Assembly: GCF_000175195.1 (NCBI RefSeq)
Contig: NZ_ACQL01000085.1
Span: 80,431-144,430, forward strand
Direction: 5' to 3'
Length of the DNA: 64,000 nt
DNA from: Actinobacillus minor NM305
Lineage (GTDB): Bacteria > Pseudomonadota > Gammaproteobacteria > Enterobacterales > Pasteurellaceae
In this document: positions 1 through 9,133 of the stretch, piece after piece
Layout of the letters: each line of letters starts with the position of its first letter
Numbering within the stretch: position 1 is the stretch's first letter
Position numbers and translations under genes: made by a program
The notes under the pieces: generated by a model
Seen by the model: only the letters and a program-made list of their open reading frames with translations
Told to the model about the DNA's origin: nothing
Databases searched by the model: none

Positions 1-792
1 CGTTTCAAATCATCGGTAAATCGTGCGCCACGTCAAAAAACCAACGGCACACCGGGCGAAAAACGTGATTTGTTACTCGAATTAATGTTACTTGCTGATG
101 TGGGGATGCTAGGTTTACCAAATGCTGGAAAATCAACCTTTATCCGTAGTGTTTCTGCAGCAAAACCGAAAGTAGCAGACTATCCGTTTACCACCTTAGT
201 GCCAAGTTTAGGTGTGGCACGTGTTGGTGCAGATCGTAGCTTTGTGGTAGCAGATATTCCAGGACTTATTGAAGGTGCGGCGGAAGGTGCTGGTTTAGGT
301 ATTCGTTTCTTAAAACACTTAGAACGCTGCCGAGTGTTGATCCATTTAGTGGATATTATGCCTATCGATGAAAGCGATCCGGCACATAATATTTCGGTAA
401 TTGAAAGCGAACTGTACCAATATAGCGAAAAACTTTCAGAAAAACCGACTTGGTTAGTTTTCAATAAAATTGATACTATCGGCGAAGAAGAAGCGGAAAA
501 ACGTGCTAAAGAGATTGCAGAGCAAATTGGCTGGGAAGGCGATTACTACCTTATTTCTGCTGCAACAGGTCAAAATGTCCAACAGCTAACCCGTGATATT
601 ATGGACTTTATTGAAGCAAACCCTCGTGAGCTTGAAGAAGAAAATAAAGAAGCGGAAGAAGTGAAATTCAAATGGGATGATTATCATCAGCAAGCTATGC
701 AAAATCCAATTGAAGAAGATGATTGGGACGATTTTGATGATGATTGGTCTGAAGAAGATGAAGAAGGCGTAGAGTTCGTTTATACTCGATAA
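1..792 (+). CDS. obgE: GTPase Obg/CgtA, 3' part (start lies before the window)
   Basis: Ribosome-associated Obg-family GTPase, involved in late 50S assembly and stress control. The frame is open from base 1, so the N-terminal glycine-rich Obg fold is largely missing and the window enters just before the G domain. Visible motifs: GLPNAGKST (P-loop, about bases 112-138), switch region [20 protein letters not shown] (G3) and NKID (G4). The C-terminus is the acidic tail usual in proteobacterial Obg ([18 protein letters not shown]), ending in VYTR. The ATG at base 70 is internal, because homology continues upstream of it ([19 protein letters not shown]). A core-type uptake signal follows the stop. 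Confidence 0.96.
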   Translation, partial: RFKSSVNRAPRQKTNGTPGEKRDLLLELMLLADVGMLGLPNAGKSTFIRSVSAAKPKVADYPFTTLVPSLGVARVGADRSFVVADIPGLIEGAAEGAGLGIRFLKHLERCRVLIHLVDIMPIDESDPAHNISVIESELYQYSEKLSEKPTWLVFNKIDTIGEEEAEKRAKEIAEQIGWEGDYYLISAATGQNVQQLTRDIMDFIEANPRELEEENKEAEEVKFKWDDYHQQAMQNPIEEDDWDDFDDDWSEEDEEGVEFVYTR

Positions 793-1027
793 ATGCTTTG
801 ATCTGCAAGCGGTTAACTAAGTGAATATCCCTATTAAGTATTGTATAGAGGATGAAAACGGATAGAGAATAAGAATGTTATAAATATAGGTAAGAAAAGT
901 GGCTGTACATGCGATGTATAATGCTATTTTTTATATCTTTTGGTTATAAGTGCATACCTTTTATTCTTTACTCAAATGTTAATAAAAGGTAATCTCTCGT
1001 TAAATTTTCCCTTTATTTGAGGTTCTT

Positions 1028-2665
1028 ATGAAATTAAATAAATTAACTGCCGTTGCAGCAGGCTTAGTGGCGGCTTTTGCTTTAACCGCTTGCGATGATA
1101 AAAATACAGAAAACAAAACTGCAGCAAAACCCGCTGTGGAAAAAACATTTGTAAACTGCGTAAGCCGTTCGCCACAATACTTTAGCCCAGCTTTAGCAAT
1201 GGACGGTATTTCATATAATGCGAGTTCACAACAAGTTTATAACCGTTTAGTGGAATTCAAACGTGGTTCAACCGAAATCGAGCCGGCTTTAGCTGAAAGT
1301 TGGGACATTTCTGAAGATGGTTTAACTTATACTTTCCATTTACGTAAAGGGGTTAAATTCCACTCAAATAAAGAATTTACGCCAACACGTGATTTAAATG
1401 CGGATGATGTGGTCTTTTCATTTAATCGTCAGTTAGATCCAAATCACCCATATCACAACGTATCAAAAGCAACCTATCCGTACTTTAAAGCAATGAAATT
1501 CCCTGCTTTATTAAAATCGGTCGAAAAAGTTGATGAAAATACCGTGAAATTTACCCTTAACAAGAAAGATGCAACTTTCCTTTCAAGTTTAGGTATGGAT
1601 TTTACGTCAATCTACTCTGCTGAATATGCCGATGCGATGTTAAAAGCTGGTAAACCGGAAACGATTGATAGCACGCCTATCGGTACAGGTCCATTTGCGT
1701 TTACAGGCTATGTGTTAGATCAAGCAAGCCGTTATGTTGCGCATAAAGATTATTGGAACGGTAAAGCAGATTTCGACCGCTTGATCTTTGAAATCGTGCC
1801 GGATGCAACAACTCGCTATGCGAAATTACAAGCGGGGCAATGTGATTTAATCGATTTCCCAAATGCAACAGATATTGAGAAAATGAAAACCGATCCGAAA
1901 GTGAATTTACTTTCAAATCCAGGTTTAAACATTGCTTATGTTGCCTTTAATACTGAAAAAGCGCCTTTCGATAATGTGAAAGTTCGCCAAGCGTTAAATC
2001 TTGCCGTAGATAAAAAAGCGATCATTGATATCGTATATCAAGGTGCAGGTGTAGCCGCGAAAAACCCTCTACCGCCAACAATTTGGGGCTATAACAACAG
2101 CTTGCCGGATTCAGAATATAACATTGAGAAAGCAAAACAGTTGTTAGCAGAGGCTGGCTATCCAAACGGTTTTGAAACAGAATTATGGGTTCAACCGGTT
2201 GTTCGTGCTTCTAACCCGAACCCTCGCCGTATGTCTGAAATTATCCAAGCAGACTGGGCAAAAATTGGCGTGAAAGCAAAATTAGTAACCTATGAATGGG
2301 GCGACTATATTAAACGTACTAAAGCAGGTGAATTAACTGCAGGGACTTATGGTTGGTCTGGCGACAATGGTGATCCGGATAACTTCTTATCGCCATTATT
2401 CGGTTCAAGCAACATTGGTAACAGCAACTATGCTCGTTTCAATAACCCAGAGTTAGATGCTTTATTAGATAAAGCGATTGGTTTATCCGATAAAGCGGAA
2501 CGTACGAAACTTTATGAGCAAGCGCAAGTATTATTACGTGAGCAAGCACCATGGATTAACGTTGCACACTCAATTAACTTTGCGCCGACAAGTAAACGTG
2601 TTCAAGACTATAAACAAAGTCCGTTTGGTTACACCTATTTATACGGTACAAAATTAACTGACTAA
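1028..2665 (+). CDS. ABC transporter substrate-binding lipoprotein, HbpA/GbpA/DppA family
   Basis: Periplasmic solute-binding protein of the peptide/nickel family (SBP_bac_5), 545 residues. It has a lipoprotein signal ending in L-T-A-C with Cys22 as the lipidated residue. The family motif around residues 80-115 (PALAESWDISEDGLTYTFHLRKGVKF) is clear. The closest relatives known to me are the Pasteurellaceae heme- or glutathione-binding lipoprotein HbpA/GbpA and DppA, which work with the Dpp permease. No permease genes are adjacent, as for HbpA in Haemophilus, so the partner must be encoded elsewhere. The ATG has a GAGG ribosome-binding site 7 bases upstream. A strong terminator follows. Whether the ligand is dipeptide, heme or glutathione cannot be read from the sequence. 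Confidence 0.85.
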   Translation: MKLNKLTAVAAGLVAAFALTACDDKNTENKTAAKPAVEKTFVNCVSRSPQYFSPALAMDGISYNASSQQVYNRLVEFKRGSTEIEPALAESWDISEDGLTYTFHLRKGVKFHSNKEFTPTRDLNADDVVFSFNRQLDPNHPYHNVSKATYPYFKAMKFPALLKSVEKVDENTVKFTLNKKDATFLSSLGMDFTSIYSAEYADAMLKAGKPETIDSTPIGTGPFAFTGYVLDQASRYVAHKDYWNGKADFDRLIFEIVPDATTRYAKLQAGQCDLIDFPNATDIEKMKTDPKVNLLSNPGLNIAYVAFNTEKAPFDNVKVRQALNLAVDKKAIIDIVYQGAGVAAKNPLPPTIWGYNNSLPDSEYNIEKAKQLLAEAGYPNGFETELWVQPVVRASNPNPRRMSEIIQADWAKIGVKAKLVTYEWGDYIKRTKAGELTAGTYGWSGDNGDPDNFLSPLFGSSNIGNSNYARFNNPELDALLDKAIGLSDKAERTKLYEQAQVLLREQAPWINVAHSINFAPTSKRVQDYKQSPFGYTYLYGTKLTD

Positions 2666-2683
2666 ATAAACAACAGTTACAAT

Positions 2684-2724
2684 AAAAGCCTATCAGTTCA
2701 CAGTACTGGTAGGCTTTTCTTTTT
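2684..2724 (+). terminator. Rho-independent terminator of the HbpA-like gene
   Basis: A 13-bp arm AAAAGCCTATCAG pairs, with one G-T pair, to CTGGTAGGCTTTT across a 9-base loop and is followed by TCTTTTT. It lies 18 bases after the stop, between convergent genes, and could also stop menA transcripts. Confidence 0.85.
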
Positions 2725-2736
2725 ATACTCTTTGGG

Positions 2737-3645
2737 TTACCCCAACACAATCCCTAAACTAAATAACAAATTCGTCAGCAATGCTAACCCTGCCATTTGC
2801 CCTAAAATTGGGCGGAGTTCGATAGGATCTTGATGTAGATATACAAAGCGTCCGTGTTTAAACAAAAGTGGCACAGCAAGTAAAAAGAGATAGCTATACC
2901 AATGTTGAAATTCAGAAATGGCAAAAATCAGATAAGAAACGACCGCTAGTATCAATAATAAGGCGTGATAAATTCGCCCGTTTTTTGAGCCAATACGCAC
3001 AATTAAGGTATTTTTGCCAGCTTGTCTGTCTTGATTTATATCACGTAAGTTATTGATATTTAAAACGGCAACAGATAGTAAACCGCAACCAAATGCCGGA
3101 ATAAAAATAAGCCAAGGTAAGCTATGCGCTTGCAGGTAAAATACGCCGATAACCGCGACAAAACCAAAGAAAATCAGCACAAATAGATCACCTAATCCTA
3201 AGTAACCATAGGCTTTTTTGCCAACAGTATAAGTAATGGCGGCAACAATCGAAATGATACCTAAGCCTAAAAAGACCAATAAATCTTGTATGCCTTCATA
3301 AGCATAAAAACTGAGGGTCGCCCCCGAAATAAAGGATAAAACACTGAGCAAAATGACTGCTTTTTTCAACTGCTCACCAGTGATTGCACCGTGTTGAATG
3401 GCTCGGAGTGGTCCAATGCGTTCCTGTGTATCAGAGCCTTTTACGTGATCGCCATAGTCGTTGGCAAAATTAGATAAGATCTGTAATAAAATCGTGGTTA
3501 AAAAAGCGAGAAGTGTTGTAATCACGTTAAACTTCCCTGCCCAATGCGCTAACGCAGAGCCGATAATAATAGAAGCTAAGGCTAAGGGTAAAGTTTTAGG
3601 GCGAGCCGTACTAAACCAAATAGAGAAAGTCGAATCTTTGTTCAT
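2737..3645 (-). CDS. menA: 1,4-dihydroxy-2-naphthoate polyprenyltransferase MenA
   Basis: UbiA-family integral membrane prenyltransferase that attaches the polyprenyl tail to 1,4-dihydroxy-2-naphthoate to give demethylmenaquinone. The 302-residue length and about eight hydrophobic segments fit. The first Asp-rich substrate motif is in NFANDYGDHVKGSD and the second in NNLRDINQDRQAGK; both carry the acidic residues that hold the Mg-diphosphate. The early motif STARPKTLPLALA is typical of MenA. It is a single gene convergent with the HbpA-like gene and divergent from trmO. It supplies the quinone for the anaerobic chain that the nrf operon in this window uses. Confidence 0.95.
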   Translation of the reverse strand: MNKDSTFSIWFSTARPKTLPLALASIIIGSALAHWAGKFNVITTLLAFLTTILLQILSNFANDYGDHVKGSDTQERIGPLRAIQHGAITGEQLKKAVILLSVLSFISGATLSFYAYEGIQDLLVFLGLGIISIVAAITYTVGKKAYGYLGLGDLFVLIFFGFVAVIGVFYLQAHSLPWLIFIPAFGCGLLSVAVLNINNLRDINQDRQAGKNTLIVRIGSKNGRIYHALLLILAVVSYLIFAISEFQHWYSYLFLLAVPLLFKHGRFVYLHQDPIELRPILGQMAGLALLTNLLFSLGIVLG

Positions 3646-3714
3646 TGTGTGTATTTCATTTAAAATAATAGAATGATTTATTTTAACAGAAAAACGAAGC
3701 TGTGCTGATGAGTT

Positions 3715-4452
3715 ATGTGTAGTCCAATCACTTTATCCCCTATTGGTGTGATCGAAAGCCCCTATGATGAAAAATTTTCTGTGCCTCGCCAGCCTAATTT
3801 AGTGGCAGAAGGTAAAGGCATTTTACGTTTATTGCCGCCTTATAATTCGCCTGATGCGGTAAGAGGATTAGAGCAATTTAGCCATTTATGGATCATTTTC
3901 CAATTTCATCAAATCCCTGAACGAAGCTGGCACGCAACAGTTCGCCCACCAAGATTGGGCGGAAATGAACGCATTGGTGTTTTTGCTTCTCGAGCAACCC
4001 ACCGCCCGAACCCGATTGGTTTATCGAAAGTCAAATTAGAAAAAATAGAATGTAAAGATGGCGAAGTGCGGCTTTATCTCGGCAGTGTCGACTTAGTGAA
4101 TGGCACACCGGTTTTAGATATAAAACCTTACATCGCCTATGCCGATAGTGAACCGGAAGCCTTTTCGGGTTTTGCGCAAGAAAAGCCACAAGCAAAATTA
4201 ACGGTAAGTTTTTTACCGGAGGTTGAGCAAGCGGTTAAAAAACAGAAAAATTTTGCTAAATTTGGTATTCAAGACCCGTTAGCCTTTATCTCTGATGTGA
4301 TTGCACAAGATCCTCGTCCGGCTTACCAACAAGAGAAAAAATCGGATCGTATTTATGGTATGAATTTAGCCGGCTGTAATGTTCGCTGGAAAATTGATGA
4401 ACAAGAGATTTGTAAAGCAATTGTAATAGAGATTAAAGTTCTGAACTTTTAA
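3715..4452 (+). CDS. trmO: tRNA (N6-threonylcarbamoyladenosine(37)-N6)-methyltransferase TrmO
   Basis: TrmO (old name TsaA/YaeB) N6-methylates t6A37 in a threonine tRNA, using SAM. The 245-residue protein starts with [21 protein letters not shown] and contains [15 protein letters not shown], the motif [12 protein letters not shown] and [15 protein letters not shown], all characteristic of the family. The C-terminal half (about residues 150-235) is the smaller accessory domain. The ATG at 3715 is chosen because the ATG 7 bases earlier runs into a stop after four codons. Divergent from menA with a gap of about 70 bases. Confidence 0.93.
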   Translation: MCSPITLSPIGVIESPYDEKFSVPRQPNLVAEGKGILRLLPPYNSPDAVRGLEQFSHLWIIFQFHQIPERSWHATVRPPRLGGNERIGVFASRATHRPNPIGLSKVKLEKIECKDGEVRLYLGSVDLVNGTPVLDIKPYIAYADSEPEAFSGFAQEKPQAKLTVSFLPEVEQAVKKQKNFAKFGIQDPLAFISDVIAQDPRPAYQQEKKSDRIYGMNLAGCNVRWKIDEQEICKAIVIEIKVLNF

Positions 4453-4515
4453 GGGGTTATTATGCCTAACGCTAGGCTTTTATCGAGATAATTTAAAACT
4501 CAAAAGGAATAACAT

Positions 4516-5226
4516 ATGAAATTGAAAAAAATCTTCGCAATTTTACCGCTTGCAGTCGCGACTCTCAGCGTTTCTGCGGAAAGTCCTGTTGAAGCGCAAT
4601 CAACCAATGAGGCGACAACCTTTCAGTTCTCTACGGAAGTTAGCCGTACCGTTGAAAAAGATTTAATGCAAGCAACGGTTTACAGCCGAAAAAATGGCAA
4701 ATCACTAGAAGCATTAAAGAAAGATGTTTCTGCGAATTTAAATAAAGTTATTGAGCAAGCAAAGGCTCACCAAGATATTGAAGTTCAAGCAGAAGGCATT
4801 ACCAACTATGTGAATTACAATGAAAAACAAAAAGTTGATGGTTGGATAGCGGAAGGTTATATCAATTTAAAAAGCAAAAATTTTGATGCAATTGCAAAAG
4901 TGCTAAATGATTTAGGCGAAGATGTTGCAGTTGCAAACATTAGTTTTAGCGTATCGCCGGAAAAAATGAAAGCACTTGAAGATGAGATGACTTTAGAGGT
5001 CATTCAGCAATTCCAACATAAAGCAGCAGTGATTCAAAAGGGATTAAGTGCAAAGCGCTACTTGTTGGTTGATGTGCAATTAAATACACCAAATGGCAAT
5101 AATAGCTTTGAAGCTGCACCAATGAGAATGGCAAAAATGGCAAGCAGTTACTCCGATAATATACCGCTTGAAGCCGGCAAAGAAACTATTTCAGCTGTTG
5201 CATCAGGTAAAGTGCGCTTTGAATAG
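4516..5226 (+). CDS. Periplasmic SIMPL-domain (DUF541) protein
   Basis: The 236-residue protein has a Sec signal peptide (MKLKKIFAILPLAVATLSVSA, cut near residue 21) followed by a SIMPL/DUF541 domain over most of its length. The segments FSTEVSRTVEKDLMQATVY, YINLKSKNFDAIAKVLNDLG and the C-terminal AGKETISAVASGKVRFE are typical. Family members such as E. coli YggE are periplasmic or outer-membrane-associated and linked to oxidative stress, but no enzymatic activity is established. AAAGGAATAAC is a good ribosome-binding site before the ATG. The small lipoprotein gene follows after 15 bases, so the two are probably co-transcribed. Confidence 0.85.
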   Translation: MKLKKIFAILPLAVATLSVSAESPVEAQSTNEATTFQFSTEVSRTVEKDLMQATVYSRKNGKSLEALKKDVSANLNKVIEQAKAHQDIEVQAEGITNYVNYNEKQKVDGWIAEGYINLKSKNFDAIAKVLNDLGEDVAVANISFSVSPEKMKALEDEMTLEVIQQFQHKAAVIQKGLSAKRYLLVDVQLNTPNGNNSFEAAPMRMAKMASSYSDNIPLEAGKETISAVASGKVRFE

Positions 5227-5241
5227 TGAAAGGGAACAAAA

Positions 5242-5382
5242 ATGAGAAAATGTTTAAAAGTCATAGGTCTTTTGGGAATTTGCGCAACATTAAGTGGCTG
5301 TTTAGTTACCTCTGTTGTTGGCGGTGTCGTTGGCACAGCTGTTGATGTTGTTGATGCTGTAACCCCTGATATTGTTGATTAG
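5242..5382 (+). CDS. Small lipoprotein, 46 residues
   Basis: A short gene. The product begins MRKCLKVIGLLGICATLSGC, a complete lipoprotein signal with lipobox L-S-G-C and Cys20 as the acylated residue. Only 26 residues follow, with a V/G-rich repeat-like stretch (VTSVVGGVVGTAVDVVDAV) and an acidic end. An AGGGAAC ribosome-binding site precedes the ATG. It sits 15 bases after the SIMPL gene and before a terminator, which supports a real two-gene operon. Tiny lipoproteins of this shape are common in gamma-proteobacteria; the function is unknown. Confidence 0.7.
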   Translation: MRKCLKVIGLLGICATLSGCLVTSVVGGVVGTAVDVVDAVTPDIVD

Positions 5383-5400
5383 GTTAAATTCTAAAAGAAA

Positions 5401-5446
5401 ATGACCGCTTGTAATTTCAATAGATTTACAAGCGGTCATTTTTTTA
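5401..5446. terminator. Bidirectional terminator built from two inverted uptake signals
   Basis: A perfect 14-bp inverted repeat (ATGACCGCTTGTAA / TTACAAGCGGTCAT, arms 5401-5414 and 5426-5439) is followed by a T run on the plus strand and preceded by AAAA. Each arm contains the 9-base Apl-type uptake core. It separates the small lipoprotein gene from convergent erpA. Confidence 0.85.
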
Positions 5447-5449
5447 CAA

Positions 5450-5791
5450 TTAAATACTAAATGAAGAGCCACAGCCACAAGTTGAACTTGCATTAGGATT
5501 ATGTACAACAAAACGCGAACCATCTAATCCTTCTGTATAATCTACAGTACCACCAATTAAATACTGCAAACTCATTGGATCAACAACAAGCCCAACATTT
5601 TGATTTTCAATGGTTAAATCGCCTTCATTGATTTGATCATCAAAGGTAAAACCATACTGGAAGCCACTGCAGCCCCCACCGGTAATATAAACGCGCAAAC
5701 GAAGATTAGGGTTATCTTCGCCTTCTATTAAGCTTTTAACCTTATTTGCTGCTGCATCTGTAAAGGTTAAAGGGATTTGAATATCGCTCAT
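5450..5791 (-). CDS. erpA: Iron-sulfur cluster insertion protein ErpA
   Basis: A-type carrier that delivers 4Fe-4S clusters to apo-enzymes, including IspG. From the chosen start ([14 protein letters not shown]) the protein is 113 residues, the usual ErpA length; a start four codons further upstream (at 5803) is possible. The three cluster-binding cysteines are visible: one in [11 protein letters not shown] and two in the C-terminal CGCGSSF. It marks the left border of the polysaccharide cluster, the position known for the A. pleuropneumoniae O-antigen locus. It is divergent from wzz, and the 165 bases between them must hold both promoters. Confidence 0.95.
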   Translation of the reverse strand: MSDIQIPLTFTDAAANKVKSLIEGEDNPNLRLRVYITGGGCSGFQYGFTFDDQINEGDLTIENQNVGLVVDPMSLQYLIGGTVDYTEGLDGSRFVVHNPNASSTCGCGSSFSI

Positions 5792-5956
5792 GTTTAATCT
5801 CATAAAACAAAAATTAGCTATATATTATCGCTAAATCTAAGAAAGTGAGCAATAGAATTCTTGATGAATAAGGTTGCAAAGCATGTAGCTAAATTTTAAG
5901 TGTTGTAGTAAAATAGATTAATTTTAAGCCTTACAACAAACAAGCTAGGATTAGTT

Positions 5957-7093
5957 ATGTCTTCTCAATCAAAAATGAATTCAGCCAATGATGAAATTGA
6001 TTTAATTGAACTTGTAAAAACTCTTTGGGACAAGAAAATTTGGATTATTATTTCTACGGTCATCTGTACGGCAATTGCTGGTATTTATGCCTTTACCGCA
6101 AAAGAACAATGGACTTCTAAAGCTGAAGTGATTGCGCCTAAAGTAACAGATTTAGGGAGTTATTTTAATGTGCGTAAAGAATATGCTCGTATTTTAGGGC
6201 AAGAATTTGATGCTGGAGCATTAGCAAATGGTTTATTTGCTAAATTTAACCTGTTATCGGAGTCATTAGATGAACGTAATGAGTTTTTTGTCCAATCTGA
6301 TGTATATAAAAAACTTATAGAAGGAAAGGATGAAAAATCCCAAAGATCTATATTGTCGAATCTTACTCGTGAAAATATTGCAATCACAAAACCTGATCCT
6401 AAAAAAGAGCCAGATTTAATCGGTCGCCGAATCAGTTTTTTAGCAGAAACGCCTGAAGATGCGCAATTAACGTTAGAGAAATTTATCGCTTTTACGAGTC
6501 AATCAGCCTATCAATTAGAATTAGAAAACTTTCTGATTAATTTAAATGAAGTGCTTTCTGACTTAACGTATGAGAAAACAAAATTTGAAAGAGACTTATC
6601 TATTCAACGTTCAGTACAACTTGAAAATTTACATAATGCACTTAACATAGCGAAAGAAGCAGGAATCAAAGATTATGCGAAAGCTTTTGGTGCAACAAAT
6701 GATACAGCTCTTCAAGCAATTGCAATGTCTGAGACCAAAATTCCATTATCGGATTCAAAATTAAGTGATGGAACATATTTATTTATGTTGGGAGAAAAGT
6801 ATCTTCAAGCTCAAATTGATGTATTAACTCAAAAAGGTGTGATCTACCCACCAAGATATTATCAAGTAAGTGAGTTATTAAAAGAATTAGAGCCGTTACT
6901 AGTAAAAGTAAAAGAAGCCAAAGCGAATGCGTTTAGTTATCAGGCGAGTCCGGATTATCCTGTGGTAAAAGATAAGCCTAAACGCTTATTTATCTTACTT
7001 GGTGGCGCTGTCGCTGGCGGATTATTATCAGCGTTAGTATTAATTATGAATTATTTATTTAAGCAAAACCGACGTCTAGAAGATAAAGAGTAA
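5957..7093 (+). CDS. wzz: O-antigen chain-length determinant, Wzz family
   Basis: Inner-membrane polysaccharide co-polymerase that sets O-antigen chain length with the Wzy polymerase. The 378 residues show the family's architecture: a cytoplasmic N-terminus with DEIDLIELVKTLWDKK, TM1 (about residues 27-47), a long periplasmic helical domain with coiled-coil-like stretches (about 190-330), and TM2 near the C-terminus (LFILLGGAVAGGLLSALVLI). Ribosome-binding site: AGGATTAG before the ATG. It is the first gene of the cluster, and the next gene follows after 5 bases. Its base composition is closer to the core genome than the genes that follow. Confidence 0.9.
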   Translation: MSSQSKMNSANDEIDLIELVKTLWDKKIWIIISTVICTAIAGIYAFTAKEQWTSKAEVIAPKVTDLGSYFNVRKEYARILGQEFDAGALANGLFAKFNLLSESLDERNEFFVQSDVYKKLIEGKDEKSQRSILSNLTRENIAITKPDPKKEPDLIGRRISFLAETPEDAQLTLEKFIAFTSQSAYQLELENFLINLNEVLSDLTYEKTKFERDLSIQRSVQLENLHNALNIAKEAGIKDYAKAFGATNDTALQAIAMSETKIPLSDSKLSDGTYLFMLGEKYLQAQIDVLTQKGVIYPPRYYQVSELLKELEPLLVKVKEAKANAFSYQASPDYPVVKDKPKRLFILLGGAVAGGLLSALVLIMNYLFKQNRRLEDKE

Positions 7094-7098
7094 ATATT

Positions 7099-8274
7099 GT
7101 GAAAAATGTATATATTATTGGTTCAAAAGGGATTCCTGCTAACTATGGCGGATTTGAGACATTTGTTGAGAAATTAACTGAATATCAACAATGCAAAAAT
7201 ATCAAATATTATGTAGCATGTATGCGAGAAAACTCGTTAAAGTCAGGTATAAATTTGGATGTTTTCGAACATAATGGTGCAACTTGCTTTAATGTTGATG
7301 TGCCTAACATAGGTCCTGCAAAGGCTATTTACTATGATGTTGTAGCTTTAAATAAAGCTATTAAATTAGCTATAGAGAATAATGATGTGGCACCAGATTT
7401 TTATGTGCTTGCATGCCGTATTGGACCATTTATTCATTATTTCAAGAAAAAAATCCAATCTATTGGGGGACGTTTACTTGTTAATCCTGATGGTCATGAG
7501 TGGTTGAGAGAAAAATGGAGTCTACCGGTACGAAAATATTGGAAATTTTCTGAATCTCTCATGGTAAAGCATGCAGATCTATTAGTATGTGATAGTAAAA
7601 ATATTGAGTTATATATTCAGGACGAATATAAAAGATTTAGACCTAAAACTACATATATTGCTTATGGAACAGATCTAAGTAAATCAACATTTTCATCAGA
7701 TAGTGAAATAGTAAGAAAATGGTTTCAAGAGAAAAATATTTCTGAAAACGGCTATTATTTAGTTGTTGGCCGTTTTGTTCCAGAGAATAATTATGCATCA
7801 ATGTTGAGAGAATTTATTAAGTCGAATAGCAAGAAAGACTTTGTTTTAATTACGAATGTAGAGAAAAATAGTTTTTTTGAAAAATTAAGAGCAGAAACTA
7901 AGTTTGATCAAGACTCTAGAGTTAAATTTGTTGGAACGGTTTATGATCAAAATTTACTAAAATATATTCGAGAAAATGCTTTTGCTTATTTTCATGGGCA
8001 TGAGGTAGGGGGAACAAATCCTTCTTTACTAGAAGCCCTAGCCTCAACAAAACTAAATTTGTTACTTGATGTTGGTTTTAACCGTGAAGTTGCGGAAGAT
8101 TCTGCAATTTATTGGAAGAAAGATAATTTATCAATGGTTATTGAAAACGCAGAGTTGCTAGATATTGATGAAATTAGTCAGTTACAATCTAAAGCTTTTG
8201 CAAGAGTAAAAAAACACTTCTCTTGGGAATTTATTGTAGATAAGTATGAATTATTATTTAGAGGAAAATTATAA
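7099..8274 (+). CDS. DUF1972/GT4-type glycosyltransferase, possible rhamnosyltransferase
   Basis: Cytoplasmic glycosyltransferase of 391 residues that begins with the DUF1972 signature GSKGIPANYGGFETFVEKL. It has a GT-B C-terminal half with VVGRFVPENNY and the donor-site region HGHEVGGTNPSLLEALA. Family members with known activity, such as pneumococcal Cps2T/WchF, add rhamnose from dTDP-rhamnose. The rml genes of this cluster could supply that donor, so rhamnosyl transfer is a reasonable inference. The start is GTG, five bases after wzz; the end overlaps the licD start in TAATG, implying translational coupling. The gene is strikingly AT-rich. Confidence 0.85.
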   Translation: MKNVYIIGSKGIPANYGGFETFVEKLTEYQQCKNIKYYVACMRENSLKSGINLDVFEHNGATCFNVDVPNIGPAKAIYYDVVALNKAIKLAIENNDVAPDFYVLACRIGPFIHYFKKKIQSIGGRLLVNPDGHEWLREKWSLPVRKYWKFSESLMVKHADLLVCDSKNIELYIQDEYKRFRPKTTYIAYGTDLSKSTFSSDSEIVRKWFQEKNISENGYYLVVGRFVPENNYASMLREFIKSNSKKDFVLITNVEKNSFFEKLRAETKFDQDSRVKFVGTVYDQNLLKYIRENAFAYFHGHEVGGTNPSLLEALASTKLNLLLDVGFNREVAEDSAIYWKKDNLSMVIENAELLDIDEISQLQSKAFARVKKHFSWEFIVDKYELLFRGKL

Positions 8275-9128
8275 TGGTGAACTTAAATACATTTAATAAC
8301 CTCAGTGAATTATCACTAAGAGAAAATCAGTTGGTTTCTCTTAATATTTTGAACATTATTGTAAATATTTGTGAAGCGGAAGGTTTTCGCTATTATTTAA
8401 TGTATGGAACATTAATTGGTGCAATCAGACACAAGGGACTAATTCCATGGGATGATGATATTGATATTATGATGCCACAGAATGATTATGAAAAGTTATT
8501 GGCGTTTCTACAGGAAAATGAAATTCCAAATATTAAAGTTTTCAATCCTCAGTCCGTGAAAGAATATCCATATATGATTACCCGTATCAGCGATACTAGA
8601 TATATTATTGATGTAGAGAATGAACAAAGCTATGGTTTGGGCGCTTTTATTGATATTTATCCATTTTATGGTCTAGGAGATACTAAAGAAGACGCATTAT
8701 CACTTGGTTTGAAAGGCGATAGACTTTCTTCAGCATGTTATCAAGCAACAAGATTAAAATATAAAGTAGAAACTACTAAAAAATGGTATCGGAAATTATT
8801 AAAATTTCCACTATTTCTTATTACTAAATTAATAGGAAAAGACTATTTTCAAAAAAAGCTTTTTGAGTTAATACAAAAATGCAAAGAATATGATAGTTCA
8901 AAGTATGTAGGGTGTATTGTTTGGCTATCTGGCGGAGAGAAAGATATCTTCCAAAGAAAATGGTTTGAGGATAGTATAGATGTGGAGATGGAAGGAAGAA
9001 ACTATAAAGTTCCAGCTAAATATGATGATATTTTAACTCATATTTATGGGGATTATATGAAATTACCAGATAAGAAGGATCGAGTTGCTCATCATGGTTA
9101 TAAAATATATAAAAAGAATACTAGGTAA
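8274..9128 (+). CDS. licD: LicD family phosphotransferase (probable phosphocholine transferase)
   Basis: LicD/FKRP-type nucleotidyltransferase-fold enzyme, expected to move phosphocholine from CDP-choline onto a sugar. The diagnostic active site is intact: YLMYGTLIGAIRHKGLIPWDD followed by DIDIMM (about residues 44-72), containing the metal-binding aspartates. The 284-residue length fits. LicD-fold enzymes can also transfer other phospho-groups, but licA-, licB- and licC-like genes in the same operon make choline the best guess. It lies about 6 kb upstream of those partners rather than directly downstream as in the Haemophilus lic1 operon. It overlaps the preceding gene by one base. Confidence 0.85.
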   Translation: MVNLNTFNNLSELSLRENQLVSLNILNIIVNICEAEGFRYYLMYGTLIGAIRHKGLIPWDDDIDIMMPQNDYEKLLAFLQENEIPNIKVFNPQSVKEYPYMITRISDTRYIIDVENEQSYGLGAFIDIYPFYGLGDTKEDALSLGLKGDRLSSACYQATRLKYKVETTKKWYRKLLKFPLFLITKLIGKDYFQKKLFELIQKCKEYDSSKYVGCIVWLSGGEKDIFQRKWFEDSIDVEMEGRNYKVPAKYDDILTHIYGDYMKLPDKKDRVAHHGYKIYKKNTR

Positions 9129-9133
9129 AAGAA

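Noticed and set aside
180..464. Long antisense reading frames inside obgE and many other genes
   Set aside because: They lie opposite well-supported genes, lack ribosome-binding sites and have no recognisable domains.
5881..5892. GCATGTAGCTAA upstream of wzz as an ops/JUMPstart element for RfaH
   Set aside because: Only GTAGC is shared with the ops core GGCGGTAGC; the rest of JUMPstart is absent.
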